DNA from: Zygosaccharomyces rouxii
Taxonomy: Eukaryota; Ascomycota; Saccharomycetes; Saccharomycetales; Saccharomycetaceae
Length of the DNA stretch: 64,000 nucleotides
Direction of reading: 5' to 3'
NCBI RefSeq assembly: GCF_000026365.1
Contig: NC_012992.1
Coordinates: 496,001 to 560,000, forward strand
Part shown: one piece after another, positions 1 to 9,317 of the stretch
How the letters are laid out: each line of letters begins with the position of its first letter
Position numbering within the stretch: the first letter of the stretch is position 1
Notes under the pieces: generated by a model
What the model saw: only the letters and a program-made list of their open reading frames with translations
Told to the model about the DNA's origin: nothing
The model's database searches: none
Position numbers and translations under genes: made by a program

Positions 1-124
1 AAATATTTGTCTTCTTTTTATTTTTTTACGTTTTATTTCAATATTTGGACGACAGGTTACGCTGACGCAGCGACAGAAAGGAATATTTCGTATATGTAAA
101 CCGAAAGATCATCATCACGTACTT

Positions 125-134
125 TAGCCGCCGA
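125..134. promoter_or_regulatory. Perfect URS1 (Ume6) site
   Basis: TAGCCGCCGA matches the URS1 core of early meiotic genes exactly. It lies downstream of the SPO13-like gene, so it would serve a minus-strand gene beyond the left edge. In S. cerevisiae the gene after SPO13 is MIP6. The target is inferred. Confidence 0.5.
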
Positions 135-187
135 ATGTCAGTAATATACATCTTTTCCTTCTGTACTAGCGATTACTTCCCTCCACT

Positions 188-925
188 TTATTCACTTCCA
201 CGATAAGTTGCATCTCCACCACTAGATTTATAGCTTGAGTTTTGACTTCCTGAGCCATACACATAATTCCTCATATATGGATCCATCATAGTTGGTTGTG
301 GGAGTGGGTAGTTCATGGGGAATCCCATGGGTATTGGAAATTGAGCACCCATCGATGGTCCAATTGTTTGTGCAGGCAAAATACCGTTATTATAGCCCAT
401 GGGGAATGTTGATGGGAACTGGTATTGTGGTATAAATCCAAAGGGCATATAGGAAAACATATGTTGCTGCTGCTGCTGCTGCTGCTGCTCTAAATACTTG
501 CTGTGTAGAGGAAAGTCGTCTGTGAAACCGTTGTAAGTTAAGGGAGACCGTCCTCTAGAGTCTCTACTACCGTTTACTGGGGTAGAGGTAGATTCCGGCG
601 GCTGATCGAAATCATCTAATTGTAAAGAATAACCTTCTTCTACAATCTTGTCTAGCCGCCTAGGTGGCGATACGGCTCTAGGGGACGGTTCACTGAATTT
701 TAACTGGACATGATCGTTTTCAAACACGGTTTCTCCAATGTCATCTGTTACAGGATGGGATTCCTTTTTTCTTTTCTTTGTTCGATGTGAACTTTGATCA
801 ATTGATCTCTTTGGCGGCTGTTTAACCCTAGTCTCAGCCGAGGGTGTTTTAACATTAGTAGATCTTTGATGCAACGGTTTAACGGAATCGTTAGCCTTAA
901 CCAGCTTAAACCTTTTTCTCTGCAT
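188..925 (-). CDS. SPO13: SPO13-like meiosis I regulator (probable)
   Basis: This 245-residue protein starts at a clear ATG. It has a basic N-terminus (RKRFKLV at residues 3-9), a Lys/Arg-rich patch near residues 40-54, and an STSTP motif at 112-116. A polyQ tract at about 147-154 is followed by a Met/Pro/Tyr-rich C-terminus. No enzymatic domain is visible. The assignment to Spo13, the meiosis-I regulator that binds polo kinase Cdc5 and protects cohesin, rests on three points. It sits next to ARD1 and TRS31 in the orientation expected from S. cerevisiae. Its N-terminus resembles that of Spo13. It has an S-T-P polo-box type motif, as Spo13 does. Spo13 diverges fast, so synteny carries most of the weight. 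The 136 bp to TRS31 contain no URS1. Confidence 0.5.
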   Translation of the reverse strand: MQRKRFKLVKANDSVKPLHQRSTNVKTPSAETRVKQPPKRSIDQSSHRTKKRKKESHPVTDDIGETVFENDHVQLKFSEPSPRAVSPPRRLDKIVEEGYSLQLDDFDQPPESTSTPVNGSRDSRGRSPLTYNGFTDDFPLHSKYLEQQQQQQQQHMFSYMPFGFIPQYQFPSTFPMGYNNGILPAQTIGPSMGAQFPIPMGFPMNYPLPQPTMMDPYMRNYVYGSGSQNSSYKSSGGDATYRGSE

Positions 926-1061
926 GGTCTTTTCCCTTTCTTACTCAGTCTTTTATACCTAAGGAGTGTTGTTAAGGAGTCTAACTCTTGCATATAAACC
1001 CGTATGCGCCAATACATATACATAAGCGTATATACATATATATCCATATACGTATATAAGA

Positions 1062-1907
1062 TTAAGGACCAAATCTTAGATTGTCCCTCTCAAGGACGTG
1101 TCTGTCGAATTGAATTAGATAAACAGTCCTCTGATCTAGTTCACCTTGAGGCATTGAATGAGCTGATACACGACATGGGAATTCGGCGCTATCGAGAAAG
1201 CCTTGAATTATACCACAAGTGAAGTAATCGCAGGACCTGCCAGCTGGTATGAATTGTGTTAACATCGGTAAATTATCAACGATCATATATTCATTATCCC
1301 TTTCTGATGATTTAACCAAATCATCACTTGCATGTCCAAACAGATAAGTCCACATGGTACCATGGACGAACTGCAAGATGTCTAAAATTTTCAAATCTCT
1401 TGGTCTCATGTTATTAATCACAGCCGCTAACGACTCTGTCCCATTCTCATGGTAATGAGTATGATCTGACGCTGAAGATATTGTTCCCGTGCCAGTACCA
1501 CTAGATCCATGAGACTCATTTATTGATGCACTGCTTGAATTGGATAAAAAATTGGAGGTTGAAGATTTAGAATAATTTGGAGGCACGGAATTTCTCAAAT
1601 TTAGTAATTCTACCAGTCTAGTACCAATACCATAACCGTACCCATTGAGTCTAGTTTCAAAATCCTGTGCACTGCTACTTGCCCTGTGGATAGTAGCAAT
1701 CATCTCTTGGAAAAGAAATGCCATGGCTGATAGTGAGACTTCCTGCTTACGATGCATTAAAGAATCTGAATATATCCTTGATGGTGTTGGTGTTGCATTG
1801 GCTTCATTCGGTAGTGATTGTTTGGGTCCAATGGTGTATTCATAGCCATCACTCGGGGTATAAATACCATCGTCAGATGTACTCGGTAGAATAATCTTCT
1901 GAGACAT
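1062..1907 (-). CDS. TRS31: TRAPP complex subunit Trs31 (Bet3 family)
   Basis: This 281-residue protein matches the usual yeast Trs31 length of about 283. Residues 1-45 form a polar leader. The Bet3/Trs33-family alpha/beta core runs from about residue 50 to the end. It includes the FLFQEMIATIHR helix, the GYGIGTRLVELL segment, and the terminal strands around DYFTCGIIQGFLDSAEFPCRV and VYLIQFD. A Ser/Thr/Gly-rich insert at about 110-155 interrupts the core, as in other yeast orthologues. Trs31 is a core subunit of the TRAPP complexes, which activate the Rab Ypt1 in ER-to-Golgi and Golgi traffic. It is divergent from ARD1 on its right. Confidence 0.95.
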   Translation of the reverse strand: MSQKIILPSTSDDGIYTPSDGYEYTIGPKQSLPNEANATPTPSRIYSDSLMHRKQEVSLSAMAFLFQEMIATIHRASSSAQDFETRLNGYGYGIGTRLVELLNLRNSVPPNYSKSSTSNFLSNSSSASINESHGSSGTGTGTISSASDHTHYHENGTESLAAVINNMRPRDLKILDILQFVHGTMWTYLFGHASDDLVKSSERDNEYMIVDNLPMLTQFIPAGRSCDYFTCGIIQGFLDSAEFPCRVSAHSMPQGELDQRTVYLIQFDRHVLERDNLRFGP

Positions 1908-2130
1908 GTCTAATTGGATCTAAAGCTTTTTATGGAAGGTATTATGGCCCTTTAAGTGTTCTTCTAGATTTGACACTACATCGATATTTTTTTTTTTTCA
2001 ACCTTTAAAGATAACTGATGATGGATGCTTTTGAAAAAGTTGAATAAAGTTGAAATTAGAACTAAACCCTGTAAAATCGTTCAAGGTTCCTGGAAATCCT
2101 ATTTTAAAAGTATCAGAATCGATTTACAAG

Positions 2131-2778
2131 ATGCCAGTTACCATAAGAAGAGCTACCATCGACGATATTATCTGTATGCAAAATGCTAATCTGCATAATT
2201 TGCCTGAAAACTACATGTTAAAGTACTACATGTACCACATTCTATCGTGGCCAGAGGGTTCATTCGTAGCAACCACAAGAGATGTTGATGAACCTCAAAT
2301 GGATCAATTAAGTTTAGAAGATGGCAAAGGTCAAGAGACTAAATTAGACCCCAACTATTTGGCACCAGGTGAAAAATTAGTAGGTTACGTTTTGGCAAAG
2401 ATGAACGACGACCCTGATCAACAAGATCAAGCACCAAACGGACATATCACGTCTTTAAGTGTCATGAGAACTTACAGAAGAATGGGAATTGCTGAAAAGT
2501 TGATGAGACAAGCTCTTTTCGCCTTAAGAGAAGTGTACGGCGCTCAATTCGTCTCTTTACATGTCAGACAATCTAATAGAGCAGCTCTGCATCTATACGC
2601 TGATACCTTAGAATTCGAAGTGCTGAGCGTTGAAAAATCCTATTATCAAGACGGTGAAGACGCTTACGCTATGAAGAAAGTCCTGAAACTTGATGAATTA
2701 CACCCAAAGAACTTTGCCAATCGTAAGATGGCTGAGAAATTGGAAGATGATTTCGAATCAGATTTACTGGTAGTATAA
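2131..2778 (+). CDS. ARD1: NatA catalytic subunit Ard1 (N-alpha-acetyltransferase)
   Basis: The start is the ATG at 2131 (MPVTIRRAT), which matches the family; upstream in-frame codons lack an ATG. The product has 215 residues. The GNAT fold is plain: the N-terminal strand and LHNLPENY, the acetyl-CoA-binding R-R-x-G-x-A loop (RRMGIA, 116-121), and the [14 protein letters not shown] and [16 protein letters not shown] segments. Ard1 (Naa10) pairs with Nat1 and acetylates nascent proteins starting with Ser, Ala, Thr or Gly on ribosomes. The acidic segment near 50-75 is shorter than in S. cerevisiae. The gene is convergent with VPS29. Confidence 0.97.
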   Translation: MPVTIRRATIDDIICMQNANLHNLPENYMLKYYMYHILSWPEGSFVATTRDVDEPQMDQLSLEDGKGQETKLDPNYLAPGEKLVGYVLAKMNDDPDQQDQAPNGHITSLSVMRTYRRMGIAEKLMRQALFALREVYGAQFVSLHVRQSNRAALHLYADTLEFEVLSVEKSYYQDGEDAYAMKKVLKLDELHPKNFANRKMAEKLEDDFESDLLVV

Positions 2779-3233
2779 AAGACAACCATCAAGAATTTTT
2801 TTTTACGATAGATCAGACAAAATAATGTATAGGTAGCTTGGAATTTTCCACACCGACCAAAAAGGTCTCGAGCCAAATGCACTCAGAGTCATCATATAAA
2901 CAAAGGAAAGAACTTCCTTACAGTTTTTGAAAAGTAAAACTAAGTGGTGAAGAGATGAAAGAGATATAATTCATTCTTATGTCCTTTTATACTAAAAAAA
3001 AATTTAAAGATCTATATCGTTAAGTACGAACGATATTATAACTGTTAAGTATACGAGTCCAAAGTCTAGAGTGTACCATCGTGTTGGGTATGTTGGCGGC
3101 TAAATTTTTGATGTTAGTTGCTCTAGTTCACTAATATATTCGAAGATACTACACTAATAATAGCCCATTTCGATTCTGCCAGTTTTTTTTTTTTTTTTTT
3201 TTTTATTTAATGTTCTACGAATTTCACGATAAA
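2779..3233. other. Convergent ARD1-VPS29 spacer
   Basis: I see no coding sequence here. There is a pure T tract at about 3184-3204 next to the VPS29 stop. A near-URS1, TTGGCGGCTA, occurs at 3093-3102, which is odd for a spacer between two 3' ends. Confidence 0.6.
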
Positions 3234-4190
3234 TTAGTCCTCCTTTTGATATACAACTTTATCAACCTTTACTTCACCATCAATGTAAATGTAGATGTAT
3301 AGTGTACAGGTGGAACCCTGAATATCCAAAAGACAAAAACTTGGTGTATTAGATCCGTCAATATCGAGTTCCGGAAGTTCTAAATCGTCTTCAACTGGCT
3401 CTTCGTCTTCGTCTTCATCTTTATGTTCATCTTTATCTTGACTGTGATCTACATTCGATTCCTCTAGCTTTTGATTCTCTTGATTTTGATTTTGATTCTC
3501 TTGATTTTGATTCTGCTTATTTTGGTCATCCTCTTCCTTTATATCTTGGTGTTGCCCTGTTTCCTGGTTCTGATTGGTTTCCTCATTTTGGTCCTTCTTC
3601 TTCTCTGTGTCCTCCTGCTTATCTTCGTCTTCAATGGAGAATGGCCAATCTGTGTTAAATACACCTGTACAACTACCAGGATTAACGAAGAATTTACCTT
3701 CTAATGTGAAGGCCTCCACATTATGAGTTCCACCCCATAATAGTATATCAACATCTAATTGTCTTGCCAACGCTAACAATGATAATGGATCACTCTTAGG
3801 AACAACTGTATAGCCACTACAGCAGCCAATTTTAAAATCCCCTTGTTTTACAACTGTATTAATGGGTATACTTTCCCTAGTACGACTATGCTTACTTGCA
3901 GGTAATAATCCATTGTCGTATTCACCACGTACAATGACAACATTTGACGAAACATCATTGACAAATTTTAGGAATTCATAGGATTTCGTACAATTACCTA
4001 ACAGTATCGCTTGTGATATCTTGTTGGATACACCTAGCAGTTTTTTAAACTTCAGTGGTAGATCCTAGTAAATTGATTGGGTTAGTCTCAAATTATCCCT
4101 TTTAGAAGCTACTGCTTAGAAACAAAAACAAGTATAACATACAATTGCACGATCAGGAATATGCGCATCACTTAATGCCAGCACCAACAT
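3234..4190 (-). CDS. VPS29: Retromer subunit Vps29, one intron
   Basis: Two exons. Exon 1 is 4190-4143 (16 codons, MLVLALSDAHIPDRAI). The intron is 4142-4065, and exon 2 is 4064-3234. The joined product has 292 residues. It is a metallophosphoesterase-fold protein: D8-x-H10 at the start, then GNCTKSY, VRGEYDNG, GCCSGYTVVPK and the GGTHNVEAF strand. Vps29 is a scaffold of retromer, which retrieves cargo from endosomes to the Golgi. Residues of about 170-245 form a Gln/Asn/Glu/Asp-rich loop that is far more repetitive than the fold around it. The position of the single early intron matches S. cerevisiae VPS29 as I recall it. DIA4 lies upstream on the same strand. Confidence 0.95.
4065..4142 (-). 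other. VPS29: VPS29 spliceosomal intron
   Basis: 78 nt. Donor GTATGT (4142-4137), branch GACTAAC (4087-4081), acceptor CTAG ending at 4065. Removing it joins the two frames in phase 0 and gives a continuous, conserved Vps29 N-terminus (DRAI then DLPLKFKKL). Confidence 0.93.
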
Positions 4191-4327
4191 CTTTTAGCAC
4201 CCTTCTAATTTGTGTAGATGCATTTATAACAAAGTACTATTATTGTTAGCTTAAACATGCATGACTTTCCGCTCTTTAGCCGAACGCACATATATAAGGG
4301 TTACTATTACTTTACTATATACAAGAT

Positions 4328-5659
4328 TTAAATATATGCTTGGCCATTCATGAACTCTCTTAAACATTCTGGAATTCTGATGGTATCATCGACTGGGTTA
4401 TATCCGTTTTCGACAATTGCTAAAATGACTCTTGGGACCGCCATAGCAGTACCGTTTAAAGTATGCACGTATCCAAATTTACCTGTGTCGTTATCCTTGT
4501 ATTTAGTATTCATTCTTCTACTTTGATAGTCGAGACAGTTCGAAGTACTTGTAATTTCACCAAAATCTCCTCTACCTGGCATCCAAGCTTCAATATCAAA
4601 TTTTTGACATGCAGGTGCTCCCAAATCATTTGCTGGCATGTTTAACACTTTTGCAGATAAGCCTAATGAATCCACAATTTCAATCTGTAGGGATCTCATC
4701 TTTTCTAAAATTTGGTCACTATCTTCAGGTTTACTCCAACAGAATAATTCGACTTTGGTAAATTCATGCACTCTATAGAGACCTCTTGTATCTTTACCTC
4801 TAGCACCTGCTTCTGCTCTAAAGCTTCGACTTGTACCAACTAATTGGATGGGACCTTGACTTAGATCCATTACCTTGTTGGCACCATATCCAGCTAAAGC
4901 AATTTCCGCAGTTGCAATAAGACCTTGATTTGTATCCTGTAAATGATAAATTTGTTGTTCATTATTCATATCTCTCGGTCTAAATCCACAAGCATCAATG
5001 ATCTCATTTCTAACAATACTTGGCGGTATACAGAATTGAAATCCAGCTTTTGAAGCTCTATTTAGAGCAAACGATACCAACGCATGTTCTAATTGCGCAC
5101 CTTTACCAATTAGATAGTACCAGGAGTTGCCAGTAACGTTAGAAGCGGTTTGAAAGTCTACCATCCCCTTGTTAACCATAATTTGAACATGATCACGATT
5201 GGCATCTACATCGTATGAACTTTTAGGTCTAATCCAATGGAAAATCTCGGGTGATTCATCAGGGACACTCTTATGAATTAAATTAGGCAAATTTTGTAAA
5301 ACGTCTTGAATTTCTTCTCTTCTGGTGGAAACTTTGGAATTCAATTCTTGAAATTCTAATTTACATTGCTTTAACCCTGATACTAATTCTTTAGCAAGTG
5401 ATTTATCTTTCTTCAACGATTGTTCCAAAGATTTACGTTTCGACTGTAATTGCGCAATATTTTTATCCAATTGATTAGCTTCTTCGTATTGAGATCTTAG
5501 GCATTGCAACCTAGCCAGTAACTCTGAACCATTCACAATCTGTCTTTTAACAATGGAATCTTGATGTTCATTTAAATCTCTTATAACACCCTTAACATCG
5601 AATTGGGGTTTCTTTAAGAATTGACTAAACCTACTTGTATGAAAAGCTCTTTTCCACAT
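4328..5659 (-). CDS. DIA4: Mitochondrial seryl-tRNA synthetase Dia4
   Basis: 443 residues, close to the roughly 446 of S. cerevisiae Dia4. The first 25 residues are basic and hydroxylated with no acidic residue until D21, as in a matrix-targeting sequence. A long helical arm follows (about 35-135, rich in Lys, Gln and Glu), then the class II synthetase core. Motif 2 is FRAEAG...GLYRVHEFTKVE. Motif 3 is LNGTAMAVPRVILAIVENG near the C-terminus. It charges mitochondrial tRNA-Ser with serine. It lies between RPL27 and VPS29, all on the minus strand, as in the S. cerevisiae YHR010-012 block. Confidence 0.95.
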   Translation of the reverse strand: MWKRAFHTSRFSQFLKKPQFDVKGVIRDLNEHQDSIVKRQIVNGSELLARLQCLRSQYEEANQLDKNIAQLQSKRKSLEQSLKKDKSLAKELVSGLKQCKLEFQELNSKVSTRREEIQDVLQNLPNLIHKSVPDESPEIFHWIRPKSSYDVDANRDHVQIMVNKGMVDFQTASNVTGNSWYYLIGKGAQLEHALVSFALNRASKAGFQFCIPPSIVRNEIIDACGFRPRDMNNEQQIYHLQDTNQGLIATAEIALAGYGANKVMDLSQGPIQLVGTSRSFRAEAGARGKDTRGLYRVHEFTKVELFCWSKPEDSDQILEKMRSLQIEIVDSLGLSAKVLNMPANDLGAPACQKFDIEAWMPGRGDFGEITSTSNCLDYQSRRMNTKYKDNDTGKFGYVHTLNGTAMAVPRVILAIVENGYNPVDDTIRIPECLREFMNGQAYI

Positions 5660-5874
5660 TTTAAAGATATACCCTTACGTTGCATCTATCTATAGTTGAC
5701 TTTAGTTGATTAAACTTAACTATATTCAATTCACTAAGTAATGATTATCCCTTTTATTTTATTATATAGTTCAAAACAAAGGAACGGAAACAAAAACCAT
5801 GAGCTAAAAATTACATAAAGAAGCATTTGATGAAATTCCCCCCTGGGTCTCCATTTTTAACTGTTTTAACTTGC

Positions 5875-6365
5875 TTAGAAACTCAATTTGGTGAAAAACC
5901 ATTGGTTCTTACCAGCTTGATGTCTCTCTTCGAATGCCTTCTTAATAACTTTCTTAGCCTCTTCACGTTGGGATGGCTCTTCGAAGGTCTCGGTGGACAC
6001 AACAGATTTGAAAGATTCTACATCCAAAGTGTATCTAGTTGGCAACAAGTGGTTGTAGTTAACGACCTTGATAAATGGCTTAACCTTGGTTCTCTTAGCA
6101 ACCTTCTTTGGACCCATGTTTTTGGTAACTTTTAATGGGTATCTTTCGATACCTGCGACCAAGGCATGGCCGAATGGGTGTGACTTGGTACCCTCATCGT
6201 GAGGCTTAACGATCACAACCTTCTTACCGGCGTAACGACCGCGAACGACGACAGCTATACAAAAAAATTGTTAGTATTCAATATTCACAAATTCATCTCA
6301 TCTCGATTCAAATATCACTCTCAATTATACGTACCAACTTTACCAGCTTTCAAAAACTTAGCCAT
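5875..6365 (-). CDS. RPL27: Ribosomal protein L27 (eL27), one intron
   Basis: Exon 1 is 6365-6335 (31 nt, [10 protein letters not shown] plus one base). The intron is 6334-6255. Exon 2 is 6254-5875. The product has 136 residues, the exact family length, and is nearly invariant: the KOW-type start [18 protein letters not shown], then [14 protein letters not shown] and the C-terminal [15 protein letters not shown]. eL27 is a component of the 60S subunit. The first-exon break at 31 nt is the ancestral site. Codon use is strongly biased, as expected for a highly expressed gene. There is one copy here where S. cerevisiae has two. Confidence 0.98.
6255..6334 (-). other. RPL27: RPL27 spliceosomal intron
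   Basis: 80 nt. Donor GTACGT (6334-6329), perfect branch TACTAAC (6276-6270), acceptor TATAG ending at 6255. It is much shorter than the several-hundred-nucleotide introns of most S. cerevisiae ribosomal protein genes. Confidence 0.95.
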
Positions 6366-6738
6366 TTTGCTTTACCTTGGTTATGTGATCCTTGCCAGTT
6401 GGTCGAAATATTGGATTTGGTATATACTAATGTCATTTGACAAAATCATCGAAGGTGCGTCGGTATGGGTAAGAAAGATTGGATGATGGTGGAACCGAAG
6501 CTGGAGGGGAAGCAGAATCTGGAAGGAAGCTACCAGGAGGGGGGTGGTGGGAGCTAGGCGGAAGCTGGTAGGAAGCTAGCGGGGAGGGACTGTACCAACG
6601 GTAGGATGCAGTCGGTGGAAAGTTCCCAGTACGCTCCGTCTAGCACGCCCTCGAGTGGGTACCGACGCACAAACAAAAAAGGACGCGATGACGCGCGATG
6701 ACTTTCGAAAAAAAAAGGGGAAGGAATTTCAAATAAAA

Positions 6739-6749
6739 GGTATGGGTGT
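6739..6749 (-). promoter_or_regulatory. RPL27: Rap1 site of RPL27
   Basis: On the minus strand it reads ACACCCATACC, the Rap1 core used in ribosomal protein promoters. It lies about 375 bp upstream of the RPL27 ATG, in the orientation of that gene. Confidence 0.7.
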
Positions 6750-6776
6750 AGCAAGAGAAAACAGTCACTAAAAATC

Positions 6777-6786
6777 TCGGCGGCTA
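6777..6786. promoter_or_regulatory. Perfect URS1 (Ume6) site
   Basis: TCGGCGGCTA matches URS1 exactly, 234 bp upstream of the coiled-coil gene at 7020. RPL27, the divergent neighbour, is not meiotic, so the site more likely serves the plus-strand gene. Confidence 0.5.
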
Positions 6787-7019
6787 ATCTCAAGGGGATG
6801 GGTAAAGAAAGTGTGGATGTGTATATGGGAAGACAGATGAGATGAGTAGAGTATCCCCAGATTATTTGATGCTGTACTTCGTAGTATTAGCTGCATGTGA
6901 GTGGACTCTTTCCTCTCATGCCTGTAATTTCGCGTAAGAGCATCGCGTTAATTGTATTTACCAACATCACTACTACAATATAGACGAGAATAAGAGTGAG
7001 AGATCACTTCAAAGGCATT

Positions 7020-7757
7020 ATGGCAGTAGATCTATCTTCAGACAGCCCTTCAGATGCTCTAGATGAAGTTGTGGTAGAATTGAAACGATTAGCAGATAAT
7101 TATAAGGCACTCGATGATCATGTTGAATCACTAAACAAGCATACGGTTAAAGCACAAGTTGATGTCGAAATGCTGCTGAATAGAAGTAGTAACAATAACA
7201 AGCACCTGCAAACAATGTCACAACTGGGTCAAAGTGTTGACAGAGTTCTTGAACAGGTACAACAGTTACAGAAACAGCAGAAATCTCAAGAAGAAGACAA
7301 GAGTAAACATGAACGACTGGAAGCACTGGATAGGGAGATTCTAGCTAAAGAACGCCGAGCAGCAGCATTGGATGCTGATTACCGACAAATGAAACAGCGG
7401 CTTAGTGAAAAACATGATGAATTTGCTAAACTGCAACGAGATTTCCAAGATTTCCAACTCTCGATGAATCAACAGCTGAAAAATGCAATGGGCGGTGTAA
7501 TGGTATCAAGTGGGGCATTGCTGGACGATGCTACCCCTAAGAATACCAATAATAATGCATCAAGTAGAATGCATAGGATTACATCTATGCTTAGAGAGAA
7601 GTACAATTTAGAAAATGGATCTAGAAGGGTAGTATCAACAGATAGCGTATTCCAACCCCAGATGAGAACGAGAAAGAAATACGTTTTGAATCCCAATTCA
7701 TTACAGGGATCGCCTGTAACACCGGAAAGATCTAGTTTTAACAGCGATGATGATTGA
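7020..7757 (+). CDS. Unrecognised coiled-coil protein
   Basis: 245 residues from the first ATG of the frame; upstream in-frame codons offer only GTG. Residues of about 10-155 are heptad-like and rich in Leu, Gln, Lys and Glu (SVDRVLEQVQQLQKQQ, LDADYRQMKQRLSEKHDEF). They are followed by a polar Asn/Ser linker and a basic tail with the CDK-type site SPVTPER. No membrane segment or enzymatic motif is visible. I know of no S. cerevisiae gene between RPL27 and UGO1, so this may be an ancestral gene lost there or too diverged to recognise. The upstream URS1 hints at meiotic expression. A structural role is possible, but that is inference. Confidence 0.8.
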   Translation: MAVDLSSDSPSDALDEVVVELKRLADNYKALDDHVESLNKHTVKAQVDVEMLLNRSSNNNKHLQTMSQLGQSVDRVLEQVQQLQKQQKSQEEDKSKHERLEALDREILAKERRAAALDADYRQMKQRLSEKHDEFAKLQRDFQDFQLSMNQQLKNAMGGVMVSSGALLDDATPKNTNNNASSRMHRITSMLREKYNLENGSRRVVSTDSVFQPQMRTRKKYVLNPNSLQGSPVTPERSSFNSDDD

Positions 7758-7895
7758 TATCTCTTTTGTTATGTAGCTAGTAATAGGGCATATGCGCGAA
7801 CTTATAAAAGTACTTAACAAGAACTAACAGTATATGATGAGACAGCATAGAATAAAAGATCAATAAGAGAAGGGTTATATATCTCTTGAATAACT

Positions 7896-9284
7896 ATGGA
7901 TGATATTGGGAATCGCTCGCAGATAAGACCTTATCATGATCCTAGTAGTTTTAATGCTGGTTATTCCAGTGTTTACAGACCTGATGAAGGGGTAATTGAT
8001 GTCAATGGACATACGTTGGCGTCCAAACTAAATATTGCACAGAGCATTGGTAGAACTACATCCAGCGGTGTTCTCTCAGAATTCTCTAAAGGTCGTAAAC
8101 TACTTAGAAATGATAACGATTCCAAAGTTATTGGTGATTTGGAATGGTCAGATTGTTTAAATGTAGGAGTTTGGAAAAGAATTATAGGAAATCTATTGGA
8201 TCAATTTGTGAGACGTTATTTTAGACATTTGATCCAGCAACCCTTTGAAGTTGTCAGATGTCTTTTACAGATAGGAGAATTTAACGAACTGAATAATAGT
8301 AATAATAATAATAATAAGGATAAGAATCGATTACCACAACCATTAGAATTAAGAGACGAAGAGGAACAAGATGAAGAGATAGACTTCTTCCCAAAGACCG
8401 GTGAACAATTGGAAGGAGAAGCAGGTTTGAAGGACACTTCTGAGCCTGCTCCAGAGCAAGTTATACACCATCGCCATGCAGAAATTAAACCAGAATCTAT
8501 GCACACGATGGATATAGCCACAGCTGTAATGGATAATGAAGGTGTGAGAGGGCTGTGGAAAGCTAATAATACAACATTCATCTACAACTTTCTATCACTA
8601 ACGTTAGATGCCTGGTTTACAGGTCTAATTTCACCGTTTCTAGGTGTACCAGACCCATCATTCATGGATTTAATACATTCACCAGACCTAAAGGCATCAG
8701 TGCTACTGACCGTTTCAGCTAACATGTTTACCAAGATGTTTCTGCTTCCACTCGATATCATTCGTACGCGGCTAATTGTTACCTCTATGCAGCACACCAA
8801 GGATCAGAGATCACTCCGTAACTTAACACATCAGTGGTCATGGCGCAAAGATGGCTTTAAAATTCCAGGTGATATGTGGATCTTAACAGCATTGCAATCT
8901 GTTACAGGTGTAATTTTCAACAAGTTGTTCGATTTATTCATCTACCATGAATTCAACGTAGAGAAACACTCACAGATTGGGTGGTACCACACTCTAAAGC
9001 TATTATCACAAACTGTCGAAATGTTTGTCAAATTGCCGCTAGAAAACCTATTACGTCGTTGCCAAGTCAACTATTTACTGGACACAAGTCGTCATCCAAT
9101 ACAAAGGGAGGATCTGGTGGTAAAACCAATCCCATACACAAGTATTTGGTCATCACTAAAGGATGGTCATACCAACAGCGGTCTATGGAACGGTTGGCGT
9201 ATCGTATTAATGAGTATTGTCGGTGGGTATGGTTTCAACATTTTAAGCATTGATTCCATCGATAGAGAACAGGAGAAGTTTTAG
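7896..9284 (+). CDS. UGO1: Mitochondrial outer-membrane fusion protein Ugo1
   Basis: 462 residues. The N-terminal half carries RPYHDPSSFNAGY and VYRPDEG, then IIGNLLDQFVRRYFRHLIQQPFEVVRCLLQIGEF. That last segment has the mitochondrial-carrier-like P-x-[DE]-x-x-[RK] type motif (PFEVVR), and the second repeat has LPLDIIRTRLIV. Hydrophobic segments follow in the C-terminal half. Ugo1 links Fzo1 and Mgm1 in mitochondrial outer-membrane fusion and is a degenerate carrier-family protein. An Asn/Asp/Glu-rich loop at about 132-165 interrupts the carrier region. It lies between RPL27 and SDC1, as in S. cerevisiae chromosome IV. Confidence 0.93.
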   Translation: MDDIGNRSQIRPYHDPSSFNAGYSSVYRPDEGVIDVNGHTLASKLNIAQSIGRTTSSGVLSEFSKGRKLLRNDNDSKVIGDLEWSDCLNVGVWKRIIGNLLDQFVRRYFRHLIQQPFEVVRCLLQIGEFNELNNSNNNNNKDKNRLPQPLELRDEEEQDEEIDFFPKTGEQLEGEAGLKDTSEPAPEQVIHHRHAEIKPESMHTMDIATAVMDNEGVRGLWKANNTTFIYNFLSLTLDAWFTGLISPFLGVPDPSFMDLIHSPDLKASVLLTVSANMFTKMFLLPLDIIRTRLIVTSMQHTKDQRSLRNLTHQWSWRKDGFKIPGDMWILTALQSVTGVIFNKLFDLFIYHEFNVEKHSQIGWYHTLKLLSQTVEMFVKLPLENLLRRCQVNYLLDTSRHPIQREDLVVKPIPYTSIWSSLKDGHTNSGLWNGWRIVLMSIVGGYGFNILSIDSIDREQEKF

Positions 9285-9317
9285 AACGTACATAGTAATA
9301 TAGTCTGATAATCATTG

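Larger units (their letters stand above)
6366..7019. other. Divergent promoter region, RPL27 / coiled-coil gene
   Basis: 654 bp with no credible ORF. A purine-rich stretch at about 6480-6600 lies proximal to RPL27. A Rap1 site and a perfect URS1 are listed separately. CTCATCTCATC on the minus strand (about 6836-6846) resembles the PAC-like repeats upstream of RMT2. Confidence 0.6.

Noticed and set aside
24..34. TTTTACGTTTT, a perfect match to the S. cerevisiae ARS consensus
   Set aside because: An 11-bp match in AT-rich DNA is common, and the consensus may not apply in this species. No supporting B element could be judged.
6554..6793. 79-codon open frame on the minus strand upstream of RPL27
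   Set aside because: Covers the Rap1 and URS1 sites of the promoter; composition-driven and without homology.
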